Source: an uncultured Oscillospiraceae bacterium (GTDB taxonomy: Bacteria; Bacillota; Clostridia; Oscillospirales; Oscillospiraceae). From it: a stretch of 57,066 bases of DNA. Position numbers and translations under genes: made by a program. The notes beneath the pieces are model-generated. The model worked only from the letters and a program-made list of their open reading frames with translations, made no database searches and was not told where the DNA came from. Below, piece by piece: positions 6,360 to 14,639 of the stretch; position 1 is the first letter of the stretch, and every line of letters starts with the position of its first letter. The stretch is from positions 1 through 57,066 of the forward strand of contig CALWYF010000005.1 of assembly GCA_944385705.1 (NCBI GenBank), read 5' to 3'.

Positions 6360-8066
6360 TCAGTCCGGCAGGTATTCACGCAGGATTTCCAGCACAGGCT
6401 CATCCCAATAGAAATCCCCATGACAGACATATCCGCTGTCCGGAGGTTGGGAGATGTTTTCCTCCAGAGCCGTTTTATAAACAATGGGGCCCCAATTAGC
6501 ATGGAAGTCGGTAAACATGGTCCAGCCCATGTCATACTCATCCAGTATCTCCATGCAGCAGCGAATGTAGGCGGTCCTGTCCTCAGTTGGCATGGACATG
6601 GGGTAGCCGAACTCCGACACCCACATAGGCGTGCCGGTCTCTTCTCCCCAATTTGCCCAGCCTTCCACATAACTGCGGATGCTGGCCGGAGTCTGTATAT
6701 ATTCGTTGGCCTGCTCTATATCAAAGGACCCGTCAGAGTGTACGTTTATTGTGGACAGAGGCAGAACCTGCCCTGCCCATGCAGAGGTGCAAGGAATATT
6801 TATCACTTGCCTCTCATCCTCAACATAGCGCCATGTGGTTCCCATCTCACCTGGAGGATTATAAAATTCCTGGTGGAGCTGGGTTTGCTCTGCGGGGAAG
6901 CTGAGGGAGATGTTGGACAGTACCACCATGGTGCTGCTGTCCTCGCATTGGCAGCCCAGGCTCAGTTCCCTGACATCCCTGTCCAGAGTGACCGTAAAGG
7001 GATAGCCGGCAAGATGGACGTAATATTCTCCGTCACGACGGATAAAGTAAGGGCTGGATTCATCCAGACTGTTGCAGTCCAGACGGGCTATTTCCTCTCC
7101 GTCTGCCCACAGAACCAGCTCCAGATCAAGTCCTACTCCGTCAGCCACTTTCAGCAGAAAGCTCAGCTCTGTCCCGGCGGGAAAGTTACCCAGAATGCTG
7201 GTTACCTCACCATTGGCATACATCCGGCCGTTAGCGGCTTTGTTGTTGGGAAAGCCCATCAGAGTAGCGAGGTCTGCAGTATACAGCTCAAAACCCACAG
7301 TGGTATCAGTTTCCCGGAGTCCGTCGCAAGGACTGTTAAAAAAGGCGCCGGCATAATCATCACACCAAAGATTTGAGAGCACGCCCCGGTCTTCGCTGCT
7401 CTTGCGTAGCCCGTCCCTCAGTTCTGTGGTCAAAGCCACCAGTTCCTCTTCTGAAAAGTAGTTTATGTCGGATTCACCCAGAATATAAAAACTTAAAACT
7501 CCGCTGGGCACATTGGCATATCTCTCGCTGAAAAGCTCCATCAGCTCTACGGCTTGACGGCGATGTTCAGGGTTATCAAGTATATCCCCGTTGGGGCCGC
7601 CTCCGGCATATCCGGGCACAGAGGCAAAGTCCCAAATTATGTGGAGCTTGCGTTCTATGCACCACTCTATTACCCGGTCCAGATTTTCCAGATAGTTGAG
7701 GTCCACGGTGTCGGTTTCATCCGAAAAATAATATTCGCACTCATAGCCGATATGGACGGCATTGAAGGCGGCTGTATCGGCTATCATGTCAATGAAATAG
7801 CGCTGTATAAAGCTGCTGCCAAAGAGTTCTTCATACATGACAGGCTTCAATATCATTGCATGGGTGGGAGGCAGCTGGTCAAAGGAAGGCCAGTCCTCCG
7901 CCATTTCAAGATAGCTGGAGTCAATAGTGTTTTTCGTTGCTTCGTCCAAAGGAACATAATTGGGAAGGTATTCTTCCGAAGTCTGGGCTGTCTGAGTTGA
8001 TTGGCCGCAGCCGGACAGCGCCAGCACCGCACAAAGCAGTATAATGAGCCATTGTTTAGACCTCAT
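6360..8066 (-). CDS. Glycosidase-like lipoprotein with inserted beta-sandwich
   Basis: A 568-residue exported lipoprotein: signal peptide of about 19 residues with lipobox LSGC and lipidated Cys20. The mature protein begins with a TIM-barrel-like half: a strand with IIWDFASVPGY, then LGESD where an acidic residue could be the acid/base. A Gly/Asp-rich, strand-rich region of about 150 residues interrupts it. The barrel then resumes with a helix, TPMWVSEFGYP and WTMFTDFHANWG. The Glu in SEFG is placed like the nucleophile of clan GH-A enzymes (GH5-like). A glycosidase or glycan-binding role at the cell surface is an inference; no family is firmly recognised. It has a consensus promoter at 8098-8126 and is probably monocistronic. 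Confidence 0.6.
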   Translation of the reverse strand: MRSKQWLIILLCAVLALSGCGQSTQTAQTSEEYLPNYVPLDEATKNTIDSSYLEMAEDWPSFDQLPPTHAMILKPVMYEELFGSSFIQRYFIDMIADTAAFNAVHIGYECEYYFSDETDTVDLNYLENLDRVIEWCIERKLHIIWDFASVPGYAGGGPNGDILDNPEHRRQAVELMELFSERYANVPSGVLSFYILGESDINYFSEEELVALTTELRDGLRKSSEDRGVLSNLWCDDYAGAFFNSPCDGLRETDTTVGFELYTADLATLMGFPNNKAANGRMYANGEVTSILGNFPAGTELSFLLKVADGVGLDLELVLWADGEEIARLDCNSLDESSPYFIRRDGEYYVHLAGYPFTVTLDRDVRELSLGCQCEDSSTMVVLSNISLSFPAEQTQLHQEFYNPPGEMGTTWRYVEDERQVINIPCTSAWAGQVLPLSTINVHSDGSFDIEQANEYIQTPASIRSYVEGWANWGEETGTPMWVSEFGYPMSMPTEDRTAYIRCCMEILDEYDMGWTMFTDFHANWGPIVYKTALEENISQPPDSGYVCHGDFYWDEPVLEILREYLPD

Positions 8067-8097
8067 AGCGTACCCCCGTTAGATTTAATATAATCAA

Positions 8098-8126
8098 ATT
8101 ATACTGATTTTCGGCCCTTATGGCAA
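8098..8126 (-). promoter_or_regulatory. Sigma-A promoter of the lipoprotein gene
   Basis: On the minus strand TTGCCA (8121-8126), a 17-bp spacer and TATAAT (8098-8103), 32 bp before the ATG. Confidence 0.8.
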
Positions 8127-8146
8127 GAGCTCATGTGGGCAGCCCA

Positions 8147-8222
8147 AAACAAAAAAACATGGTCTGCATACTCTCTGAGAGTGAAAAGGGCTTTTCACTC
8201 TCAGGGAAGCAGCAGACCATGT
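8147..8222 (-). terminator. Large terminator hairpin of the decarboxylase operon
   Basis: Outer arms ACATGGTCTGC (8157-8167) and GCAGACCATGT (8212-8222) enclose inner arms CTGAGAGTGAAAAG and CTTTTCACTCTCAG. On the minus strand it is followed by a long T-rich run (8147-8157). It ends the oad operon. Confidence 0.8.
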
Positions 8223-8328
8223 CCGACAGAAAAATACAGAATAATTAAAACGGGACCTTATCCGGTGATTTTATATGGATACTCCCGGCTGTGTTGCACT
8301 ACCGCCGAAATCGTTCCGGATAGCCTCC

Positions 8329-9549
8329 TCAGCCGAAGACGGAGAGGAGGAAGCCGGCGGCGATGGCGGAGCCGATGACACCGGCCACATTGGGACCCAT
8401 GGCGTGCATCAGCAGGAAGTTGGTCTTATTGTACTTGCGGCCCACATCCTGAGAGACACGGGCGGCCATAGGCACGGCAGAGACACCGGCGGAGCCGATG
8501 AGGGGATTTATCCTGCCGCCGGAGGTCTTGTACATCACAACGCCGCCCAGCAGTCCGCCGACGGTAGAGATGGCAAAGGAGCACAGGCCCAGGAAGATTA
8601 TCTTGATGGTGCTCACATTCAGGAAGTTCTGAGCCACCATGGTGGCGCCCACGGAGGTGGCCAGGAAAATGGTGACTATATTCATCAGGGCGTTCTGGGC
8701 AGTGTCGGAGAGACGGTCGGTGACGCCGCACTCTCTGAAGAGGTTGCCCAGCATCAGGCAGCCCACCAGAGGAGCGGTGGAGGGCAGAAGCAGAATGACG
8801 AAGGTGCTGACCACTATGGGGAAGACTATCTTCTCGGTCTTGCTCACCTCGCGGGCCTGCTCCATCTTCACCTTGCGCATCTTCTCGGTGGTGAAGAGTT
8901 TCATGATGGGGGGCTGGATGAGGGGTATCAGAGCCATGTAGGAATAGGCCGCAATGGCTATGGGCCCAAGAAGATGGGGAGCCAGCTTGGTGGTCAGATA
9001 GATGGCGGTGGGGCCGTCGGCTCCGCCGATGATGCCGATGGAGGCGGCCTCAGGGCCGGTAAAGCCCAACAGAACAGCGCCGAAGAAGGCCACGAACACA
9101 CCCAGCTGCGCTGAGGCCCCCATCAGCAGGCTCTTGGGGTTGGCCAGCAGGGGGCCGAAGTCCGTCATGGCGCCCACGCCCATGAAGATAAGGGAGGGGT
9201 AGATGCCCGCCTTTACTCCAATGTAGAAAAAGTCCAGCAGCCCGGCGTTGCTCATGATGTGACCGTAGCTGTGATAGTAGGGACTGGCCTCGTCCAGAAA
9301 GGCCTCCCACAGCTCAGGGTGGTACAGGGCATTTTCGCCAAGGCCCACAAAGTAGCTCAGGTTGGACAGCAGGCAGCCGAAGGCTATGCCGCACAGCAGC
9401 AGAGGCTCAAACTTTTTAACGATGCCCAGGTACAGAAGAACGAAGGCAATAAGTATCATAATGAGATTCTTCCAGCCACCGTCAGTGAGGAAGAAGGCGG
9501 CGAAACCCGACTCCAGGCCCAGGTCCCGCAAGGTGCCAAGTATATCCAT
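8329..9549 (-). CDS. oadB: Sodium-translocating decarboxylase beta subunit
   Basis: A 406-residue polytopic membrane protein of the OadB/GcdB/MmdB family. It moves carboxyl-biotin through decarboxylation to CO2 while exporting Na+. Typical conserved segments are visible: GVGAMTDFGPLLANP, IGIIGGADGPTAIY (Asp in the Na+ path), and GSAGVSAVPMAARVSQ near the C-terminus followed by HAMGPNVAGVIGSA. The start has GAGGAGG a few bases upstream. Last gene of the four-gene operon; a terminator follows. The beta subunit alone does not reveal the substrate; the alpha subunit upstream points to oxaloacetate. Confidence 0.95.
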   Translation of the reverse strand: MDILGTLRDLGLESGFAAFFLTDGGWKNLIMILIAFVLLYLGIVKKFEPLLLCGIAFGCLLSNLSYFVGLGENALYHPELWEAFLDEASPYYHSYGHIMSNAGLLDFFYIGVKAGIYPSLIFMGVGAMTDFGPLLANPKSLLMGASAQLGVFVAFFGAVLLGFTGPEAASIGIIGGADGPTAIYLTTKLAPHLLGPIAIAAYSYMALIPLIQPPIMKLFTTEKMRKVKMEQAREVSKTEKIVFPIVVSTFVILLLPSTAPLVGCLMLGNLFRECGVTDRLSDTAQNALMNIVTIFLATSVGATMVAQNFLNVSTIKIIFLGLCSFAISTVGGLLGGVVMYKTSGGRINPLIGSAGVSAVPMAARVSQDVGRKYNKTNFLLMHAMGPNVAGVIGSAIAAGFLLSVFG

Positions 9550-9560
9550 ACTCTACCTCC

Positions 9561-9953
9561 TCAGGCGATGACCGCCAGAACGGTGCCGGTCTCTACCACG
9601 GCGCCCTTGCTTACGGCTATCTGGGCTATGGTGCCGCTCTTGGTTGCCACGATCTCGTTCTCCATCTTCATGGCTTCCAGGATCATGATGACATCGCCCT
9701 CTTCCACATGCTGGCCCTGAGATACGTTTATCTTCAGAATATTGCCGGGCATGGGGCTCTTCACCGGCTCGCCGGCGGCCACAGCCGCAGGGGCTGCCGG
9801 AGCGGCCGGAGCGGCAGCGGCCACAGGGGCGGCAGCCGCAGGGGCTGCGGGAGCGGCGGGGGCCGCCAGCTCATATTCGTCTACCAGCATGGCCTCGCCC
9901 TGCTCAACTTCAACCTCGTACACACGATTATTTAAAGTAACTTTATATTTCAT
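9561..9953 (-). CDS. Biotin carrier protein of the decarboxylase
   Basis: A 130-residue protein in three parts. An N-terminal strand-rich segment is followed by a flexible Ala/Pro linker at about 30-60. The C-terminal biotinyl domain carries EAMKMEN with biotinylated Lys96. It carries CO2 on biotin from the alpha to the beta subunit. The gene overlaps the end of the gamma-subunit gene by 11 bp, which suggests translational coupling. GGAGG lies about 9 bp before the ATG. In many oxaloacetate decarboxylases this domain is fused to the alpha chain; here it is a separate protein, as in methylmalonyl-CoA and glutaconyl-CoA decarboxylases. Confidence 0.93.
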   Translation of the reverse strand: MKYKVTLNNRVYEVEVEQGEAMLVDEYELAAPAAPAAPAAAAPVAAAAPAAPAAPAAVAAGEPVKSPMPGNILKINVSQGQHVEEGDVIMILEAMKMENEIVATKSGTIAQIAVSKGAVVETGTVLAVIA

Positions 9954-10296
9954 CTTCCTTGACCTCCTTGATGGATTTGAATCTCAGCTCGTTGAGGGGT
10001 TTGCCCAGAGTGTCGGCCACTATGGCCATGACCATGGCGGCGTCCCTGGGGTCGGTGTCATAGAGCTTCAGCTCTCCGGCGGTGCCGGGTGCCGGGGCCT
10101 TGGGAGCGGCCGGAGCGGCGGGAACAGCGGCTGCCGCCGGAGCGGCGGCTGCGGCCTTCTTTGCCCGGCTCACCATTATGGCTCCCATGATCATCATGAC
10201 TGCCATCAGCAGGATAAGTCCGATGAACACCACTACATAGCCCAGCAGAGCTGTTATCCCTGCATTGGCTATGGAAATGTTTACAAGATCGTCCAT
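9943..10296 (-). CDS. Decarboxylase gamma subunit (OadG family)
   Basis: A 117-residue protein with one N-terminal membrane segment (about 14-42, GYVVVFIGLILLMAVMMIMGAI region). An Ala/Pro-rich linker at about 50-75 follows, then a C-terminal soluble part. This is the OadG/MmdD architecture that tethers the alpha and biotin subunits to the beta subunit. Start ATG 10296 with GGAGGA. It lies between the alpha and biotin-carrier genes. Confidence 0.85.
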   Translation of the reverse strand: MDDLVNISIANAGITALLGYVVVFIGLILLMAVMMIMGAIMVSRAKKAAAAAPAAAAVPAAPAAPKAPAPGTAGELKLYDTDPRDAAMVMAIVADTLGKPLNELRFKSIKEVKEDEI

Positions 10297-10339
10297 TTAA
10301 ATCCTCCATTTGCCGTATTCAGCGGCATAAACTATTTGC

Positions 10340-11722
10340 TCAAATCTCCTGGATGGAGTAGCGCACCACATGTTCCTCCGCCTCACGGCGCTTTTCAAAG
10401 AAGTTCTCCGCCACCTGGGGGAAGGCAATGTAGCTGAGCACATCTTCCTCACAGCGGGCAGTGTCTCCAAGGTATTCCTTTGCCTTATCAAAGGTGTCCT
10501 TGGGAAGAGTGTCGGCATAGCGGCCCTCTATGGGCTTCTCGTCACCCAGAATCTTAGCTCTGACCTCAGGGTCGATGGGGGCGGGAGTCTTGCCATATTC
10601 GCCGCGGCAGTAGGCTTTCATCTCGGCGCCTACGTTCTTATAGCGTTCGCCGGACAGGACGTTCTGCACTGCCTGGGTGCCCACAAGCTGGCTGGTGGGG
10701 GTGACCAGAGGAGGATAGCCCATGTCCTTGCGGACTCTGGGAGTCTCCAGCAGGGCTTCGTCAAACTTGTCCAGGGCGTTCATCATCTTCAGCTGGCTGA
10801 GAAGGTTGGAGAGCATGCCGCCGGGTATCTGATAGTTGAGGCACTGGGTATCGGTAGCCATGGAGATGGGGTTGAGAGTGCCGTCGGCCAGATAGTCGGC
10901 CCGAAGGTGCTTGAAGTAGTCTGCCATGTGATAAAGCACATCCTCGTCAAGGCCGGTATCATAGCCCAGCTCCCGGAGAGCGTAGTTCATAGTCTCGGTA
11001 GCGGGCTGGGAGGTGCCGCCGGAGAAGGGGGAGATGGCGGTGTCGATGACATCGGCACCGGCCTCCACGGCTTTGAGGTAGCTCATAAAGGCCAGCCCGG
11101 GGGTGCAGTGGGTGTGGAGCACCAGAGGCAGATCCACAGCATCCTTGATGGCGCTGACCAGATCGTAAGCGTTTTTGGGGGAGAGGATGCCGGCCATGTC
11201 CTTTATGCAGATTGAGCTCACGCCCATGCGCTGCATCTCCCTGGCAATCTCCACATACTTTTCCAGGGTATGGACGGGGCTGGTGGTATAGGAAATGGCG
11301 CCGGAGGCCATGGCTCCGCTTTTCACCGTCTCCTCTATTGCAACCTTGAGGTTGTCCATGTCGTTGAGAGCATCGAAGATGCGGATAATATCAATGCCGT
11401 TTTTCACCGCAGCCCGGACGAAACGGCGGACAATATCATCGCTGTAGTGCTTGTAGCCCAGAATGTTCTGGCCTCTCAGCAGCATCTGCAGTTTGGTGTT
11501 GGGCATCTTGGCCTTTATCTTCCGCAGCCGCTCCCAGGGGTCCTCATTGAGAAAACGCAGGCATACGTCAAAGGTGGCTCCGCCCCAGCATTCCACGGAG
11601 TAGAAGCCCGCCTTATCCATCTCCTCCAGAATGCCCTCAAACTTCTCATATGGCAGCCGTGTCGCTATGAGGGACTGGTTGGCATCCCGCAGTATTGTTT
11701 CTGTAATTCCGACTTTTTTCAT
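10340..11722 (-). CDS. oadA: Oxaloacetate decarboxylase alpha subunit (carboxyltransferase)
   Basis: A 460-residue biotin-dependent carboxyltransferase. The TIM barrel begins with TETILRDANQSL. It contains WGGATFD, LRGQN, FDALND, CIKDMAG and HTHCTPG (metal ligands), and ends with the conserved PLVTPTSQLVGTQA region. It transfers the carboxyl group of oxaloacetate to biotin, forming pyruvate. The biotinyl domain is absent and provided by the separate carrier gene. The start is ATG 11722 with GGAGGG upstream; a longer frame from 11761 adds 13 residues without a site. First gene of the minus-strand operon oadA-gamma-carrier-oadB, which converts decarboxylation energy into a Na+ gradient. An AT-rich promoter region with a 15-bp dyad (11802-11816) lies upstream. 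Confidence 0.93.
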   Translation of the reverse strand: MKKVGITETILRDANQSLIATRLPYEKFEGILEEMDKAGFYSVECWGGATFDVCLRFLNEDPWERLRKIKAKMPNTKLQMLLRGQNILGYKHYSDDIVRRFVRAAVKNGIDIIRIFDALNDMDNLKVAIEETVKSGAMASGAISYTTSPVHTLEKYVEIAREMQRMGVSSICIKDMAGILSPKNAYDLVSAIKDAVDLPLVLHTHCTPGLAFMSYLKAVEAGADVIDTAISPFSGGTSQPATETMNYALRELGYDTGLDEDVLYHMADYFKHLRADYLADGTLNPISMATDTQCLNYQIPGGMLSNLLSQLKMMNALDKFDEALLETPRVRKDMGYPPLVTPTSQLVGTQAVQNVLSGERYKNVGAEMKAYCRGEYGKTPAPIDPEVRAKILGDEKPIEGRYADTLPKDTFDKAKEYLGDTARCEEDVLSYIAFPQVAENFFEKRREAEEHVVRYSIQEI

Positions 11723-11801
11723 ATTCCCTCCTGTATCTGAATTGGTATGCAGTATAGCCAATTTGTTTATGACACAATTTATCTATGTCCCAAATAATGT
11801 C

Positions 11802-11816
11802 ATGATATTATATCAT
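11802..11816. promoter_or_regulatory. 15-bp dyad upstream of the decarboxylase operon
   Basis: ATGATAT-T-ATATCAT is a perfect dyad about 80 bp before oadA in an AT-rich region. It may be a regulator site or part of the promoter. No consensus -35/-10 pair could be fixed with confidence (TTGTGT with 15 bp to TATACT is the nearest). Confidence 0.35.
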
Positions 11817-11879
11817 AGAAAATTTTGCAATTCCATAGGGAAAAATAACAGTAATTAATTTTTTAACGAAAAATTAGCG

Positions 11880-12100
11880 GAGGCTTTTTTGTGCTATTGG
11901 TACAGGTACACCGGGGCGGAAACCGCCAAGGCGCCGGGGCAAAGAACAGCGGAGAAAGGCGAGGGAAAGGAGTGGTGTGATTCCGGGGGCAAAAACTGCC
12001 GCCTCAGCTTAGGCGAAAACCCTTAGGGGAGAAAAGGGGCAAGAGAGGGGGAGCGGCATATAATGCCCTGAGGGGGACCTCAATTTAAACTGGAGGAAAG
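11880..12100 (+). other. Purine-rich leader region before the collagen-like gene
   Basis: About 220 bp with no ORF. It contains GGCGG-AAA-CCGCC, then an A/G-rich stretch, CGCCT-CAGCTT-AGGCG near 12000-12015, and GCATATAATGCC near 12056-12067. The CATATAAT at 12057-12064 resembles the -10 of mother-cell sigma factors (SigE/SigK type), which would suit a spore-surface protein, but no -35 is clear. The region may be a structured leader or a promoter region; neither is proven. Confidence 0.35.
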
Positions 12101-12102
12101 CC

Positions 12103-13206
12103 ATGAAAGACAAAGACCTCTATTCCACTAAGATATATACAAACTGCTGCAACGGAAGCACCAGCTGCTGCGGCTGCTGCGGCTGCGGGAGCAATGTAGG
12201 CCCCGCTGGACCCATGGGCCCGCAAGGCCCTGCAGGCCCTCAGGGACCTATAGGGCCCCAGGGGCCCAGAGGTGCAACCGGCTCCACCGGAGCTACAGGC
12301 GCCACCGGGGCTACCGGTGCTACCGGCGCCGCGGGTGTTACCGGAGCTACAGGGCCTACCGGCCCCACCGGACCTACCGGACCCACGGGAGCCACCGGAG
12401 AGGCTGCGAGCATAACGGTGGGCACCGTCAGCACCGGGGACCCGGGGACTGCAGCCACGGTCACAAATACCGGAACCAATCTGGCAGCCGTTTTTGACTT
12501 CGCCATACCTGCCGGAGCCACCGGACCTACCGGCCCCACCGGTCCTACCGGAGTCACAGGGCCCACAGGACCCACTGGGGCAACCGGCCCCACCGGACCT
12601 ACCGGCCCCACCGGGGAAGCTGCCACCGTGACTGTGGGCACCGTCAGCACCGGGGACCCGGGGACTGACGCCACAGTCACCAACACGGGGACGAACAGCG
12701 CCGCCATTCTGGATTTTGTCATCCCCAGCGGGGCCACCGGAGCCGAAGGACCCACGGGTGCCACCGGCGCTACCGGAGCCACAGGGCCTACCGGCCCCAC
12801 CGGGCCCACCGCTACAAATGAAAATGCCGTGGCCTACAACGTAGCCGAACAGACAGTAAATAATGGGGACAACGTACAGTTTGACACCAACGACATCGAT
12901 TCCACCGGCAGCATAACCGCCAACGGCAATGAGGGCTTCAATCTCACCGATGGCCGGTATCTGGTGAGCTTCGGTACCGATGCCTCAGTGGACAGTGCAA
13001 ATACCATAGGCGCCTCCCTGGAACTGGACGCTGCACCGGTGACCTATGCCGTGTCCTCCCTGGCGAAGACGGACGCGGACAACGAGAGACTGGTACTGAC
13101 AGCCATAGTGGACGTGACGGGTACCCAGGCCCTGACTGTAACAAACACCAGCGGAAACGATGTGGACTTCACCAACAGCGTGCTGAACGTTGTGAAGCTG
13201 TCATAA
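12103..13206 (+). CDS. Collagen-like repeat protein, BclA type
   Basis: A 367-residue protein without a classical signal peptide. The head is Cys-rich (seven Cys at 15-28, CCGCCGC pattern). Collagen G-X-Y tracts follow, first GPQGP type and then GAT/GPT triplets. They are interrupted twice by near-identical modules of about 40 residues (each with [12 protein letters not shown] and then DFAIPAG or DFVIPSG). The C-terminal domain of about 140 residues, beginning near NAVAYNV, is strand-rich like the trimeric jelly-roll heads of BclA-like exosporium proteins. The Thr-rich triplets are likely glycosylation sites in this family. A spore or cell-surface filament is the probable role. TGGAGG precedes the ATG. 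A repeat element with duplicated terminators follows. Confidence 0.85.
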   Translation: MKDKDLYSTKIYTNCCNGSTSCCGCCGCGSNVGPAGPMGPQGPAGPQGPIGPQGPRGATGSTGATGATGATGATGAAGVTGATGPTGPTGPTGPTGATGEAASITVGTVSTGDPGTAATVTNTGTNLAAVFDFAIPAGATGPTGPTGPTGVTGPTGPTGATGPTGPTGPTGEAATVTVGTVSTGDPGTDATVTNTGTNSAAILDFVIPSGATGAEGPTGATGATGATGPTGPTGPTATNENAVAYNVAEQTVNNGDNVQFDTNDIDSTGSITANGNEGFNLTDGRYLVSFGTDASVDSANTIGASLELDAAPVTYAVSSLAKTDADNERLVLTAIVDVTGTQALTVTNTSGNDVDFTNSVLNVVKLS

Positions 13207-13213
13207 AGCATGG

Positions 13214-13243
13214 ATTCCCAGAGGCCCTCGGGCCTTTGGGAAT
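13214..13243 (+). terminator. Terminator hairpin of the collagen-like gene (left copy)
   Basis: Arms ATTCCCAGAGGCCC and GGCCTTTGGGAAT close an 8-bp downstream hairpin of the collagen-like gene. It is repeated at 13442-13471 with 28/30 identity. Confidence 0.75.
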
Positions 13244-13441
13244 TCAATTTGTCAAAGAGGCTTTGCCTTCTTGGACAAAAAAGCACTGAGCTTCATGCCT
13301 CGGTTGTACGCCAAAGGCGTACAATTCGACACTACGCTCCGTGAGAAGTGTTTTCCGCGACGTACACGCCGCCGCGGAAAACTATTTAGATTATTTTTCA
13401 CTGGGTTGGAAAAACTTTGCGAGGCTTTTTTGACAGTCTTG
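13244..13441 (+). repeat. Terminator-flanked non-coding element, copy 1 (198 bp)
   Basis: A non-coding stretch lies between two near-identical terminator hairpins. It begins TCAATTTGTCAAAGAGGC and ends GGCTTTTTTGACAGTCTTG, so its ends are imperfectly inverted (TGTCAAA/TTTGACA). Inside are a hairpin with a 9-bp stem and 3-nt loop (TTGTACGCC-AAA-GGCGTACAA) and a second with arms GTTTTCCGCG and CGCGGAAAAC. A related element of 211 bp lies at 54286-54496 in the same orientation relative to its upstream gene. Confidence 0.65.
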
Positions 13442-13471
13442 ATTCCCGGAGGCCCTTGGGCCTTTGGGAAT
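13442..13471 (+). terminator. Terminator hairpin, duplicated right copy
   Basis: Arms ATTCCCGGAGGCCC and GGGCCTTTGGGAAT, followed by TTTAT. It differs from the left copy at two positions. Confidence 0.75.
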
Positions 13472-13634
13472 TTTATATTGGATTGTTAGATTGTAAGTGC
13501 CGCTGATCAGGCATATCAGGGATAAACTCCGGAGAAATTAAGATTGGGCGGGAATTTATTTTTGCCTTGTCAGGGCAGGTCGGTATGGGGTATAATGTGC
13601 CTGCCTTTACAGAATATAACAAGAGGTGGAATAT

Positions 13635-14447
13635 ATGGAACTCACCGCCGCAGCCCAGTGGCTGAACGATTTTTTCCTGGGGTATGACAGCGCCATTCTG
13701 GGCGCTCTTCATTCCCTGGCCCAGAGCGCCGGGACGGTGCTCACCCCGCTGATGAAGCTGATCACCCTTCTGGGGGAGAAGGGACTGGTATTTTTTATCC
13801 TGGCTGTGGTTTTTGCCTGCTTTGCCCGCACCAGAGACCTGGGGGTCTGCATCTTCGGAGCCGTATGCTGCGGCGCTTTGATAACCAACATCATCCTGAA
13901 GGACAACATCGCCAGACCTAGGCCCTTTGAAACGGTGGAACAGTTTCGCCAATGGTGGCAGTTCGTGGGAGCTCCGGCGGAGGACGGCTTCTCCTTCCCC
14001 TCAGGGCATGTCACTGCCGCCGCCGCAGGCATGACGGCCATATCTCTCATGCGAGGGAAAAAGTGGGTGCTGCCCTCGGTGCTCATCGTGGTACTCATGG
14101 GTATTTCCAGAAACTATCTGGTGGCCCACTACCCCTCTGATGTGCTGGCGGCCATGATCGTGGGCACCGCCTCCGGCTTCATCGCCTGGGTGATAACCGG
14201 GTTTATCTTCCGCTTTCTCCGCAGCCATGAGGATGTGCCGGTATTTGAGCTTATGCTGGAGCTGGATATCAGGGAAGTACTGCCTATGGTCCTGCCCTCC
14301 GGGAAAATGGGACAGGCCCGGGGAAAAAATGGGGGAGGCTCTAGGGAGAGGTCCAGCGCCCATGTTTCGGATTCCCCCGACCGGGGTTCAAGGAGGAACA
14401 TCAATATAAGGATGCCCGGGGCCTATAAGGGAAAACACGAGAAATAA
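13635..14447 (+). CDS. PAP2 family phosphatase (membrane)
   Basis: A 270-residue integral membrane phosphatase. The three PAP2 signature motifs are complete: K89-x6-R96-P97, PSGH at 122-125 and SRN (158-160) with His165 and Asp169. It would dephosphorylate a lipid phosphate such as undecaprenyl pyrophosphate or phosphatidate at the outer membrane face; the exact substrate is unknown. About 80 C-terminal residues beyond the last membrane segment are polar and Arg/Gly-rich. The start is ATG 13635 with AGAGGTGG at 13622-13629; a GTG at 13626 overlaps this site and is less likely. Single gene. Confidence 0.9.
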   Translation: MELTAAAQWLNDFFLGYDSAILGALHSLAQSAGTVLTPLMKLITLLGEKGLVFFILAVVFACFARTRDLGVCIFGAVCCGALITNIILKDNIARPRPFETVEQFRQWWQFVGAPAEDGFSFPSGHVTAAAAGMTAISLMRGKKWVLPSVLIVVLMGISRNYLVAHYPSDVLAAMIVGTASGFIAWVITGFIFRFLRSHEDVPVFELMLELDIREVLPMVLPSGKMGQARGKNGGGSRERSSAHVSDSPDRGSRRNINIRMPGAYKGKHEK

Positions 14448-14466
14448 AGAAAAAAACGGAATATGC

Positions 14467-14499
14467 AACCGGGGCCCGGCTTTCGGCAGGGCCCCGGTT
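14467..14499 (+). terminator. Probable terminator after PAP2 gene
   Basis: GC-rich stem AACCGGGGCCC / GGGCCCCGGTT with only a weak T tract. Confidence 0.5.
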
Positions 14500-14565
14500 C
14501 GCCGCAAACAGATGGAAAACGCCGCGGATTTCACATTGAGTTAACGATTTGCCCGGGGCAATATG

Positions 14566-14593
14566 TTGAAATTCCTGGGAATTGTGCTATACT
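14566..14593 (+). promoter_or_regulatory. Sigma-A promoter of htpG
   Basis: TTGAAA (14566-14571), a 16-bp spacer and TATACT (14588-14593). No CIRCE inverted repeat is visible next to it. Confidence 0.7.
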
Positions 14594-14639
14594 ATATATT
14601 TATGAAAACAAGCATAGAGAAGGAGTCTGAATCTTAAAA

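Noticed and set aside
8147-8222. Large inverted repeat as the end of an insertion sequence
   Set aside because: There is no transposase or second end; the T-rich run on the operon's downstream side identifies a terminator.
11950-12015. Resemblance to a cobalamin riboswitch core (GGGAA, GTGGTGTGATTCC)
   Set aside because: The order and spacing of the other conserved boxes do not fit, and the downstream gene is a collagen-like protein with no link to cobalamin.
12200-12810. Tandem repeats that look like a CRISPR or satellite array
   Set aside because: They are the codons of collagen G-X-T triplets in one frame; unit length is 9 bp and there are no spacers.
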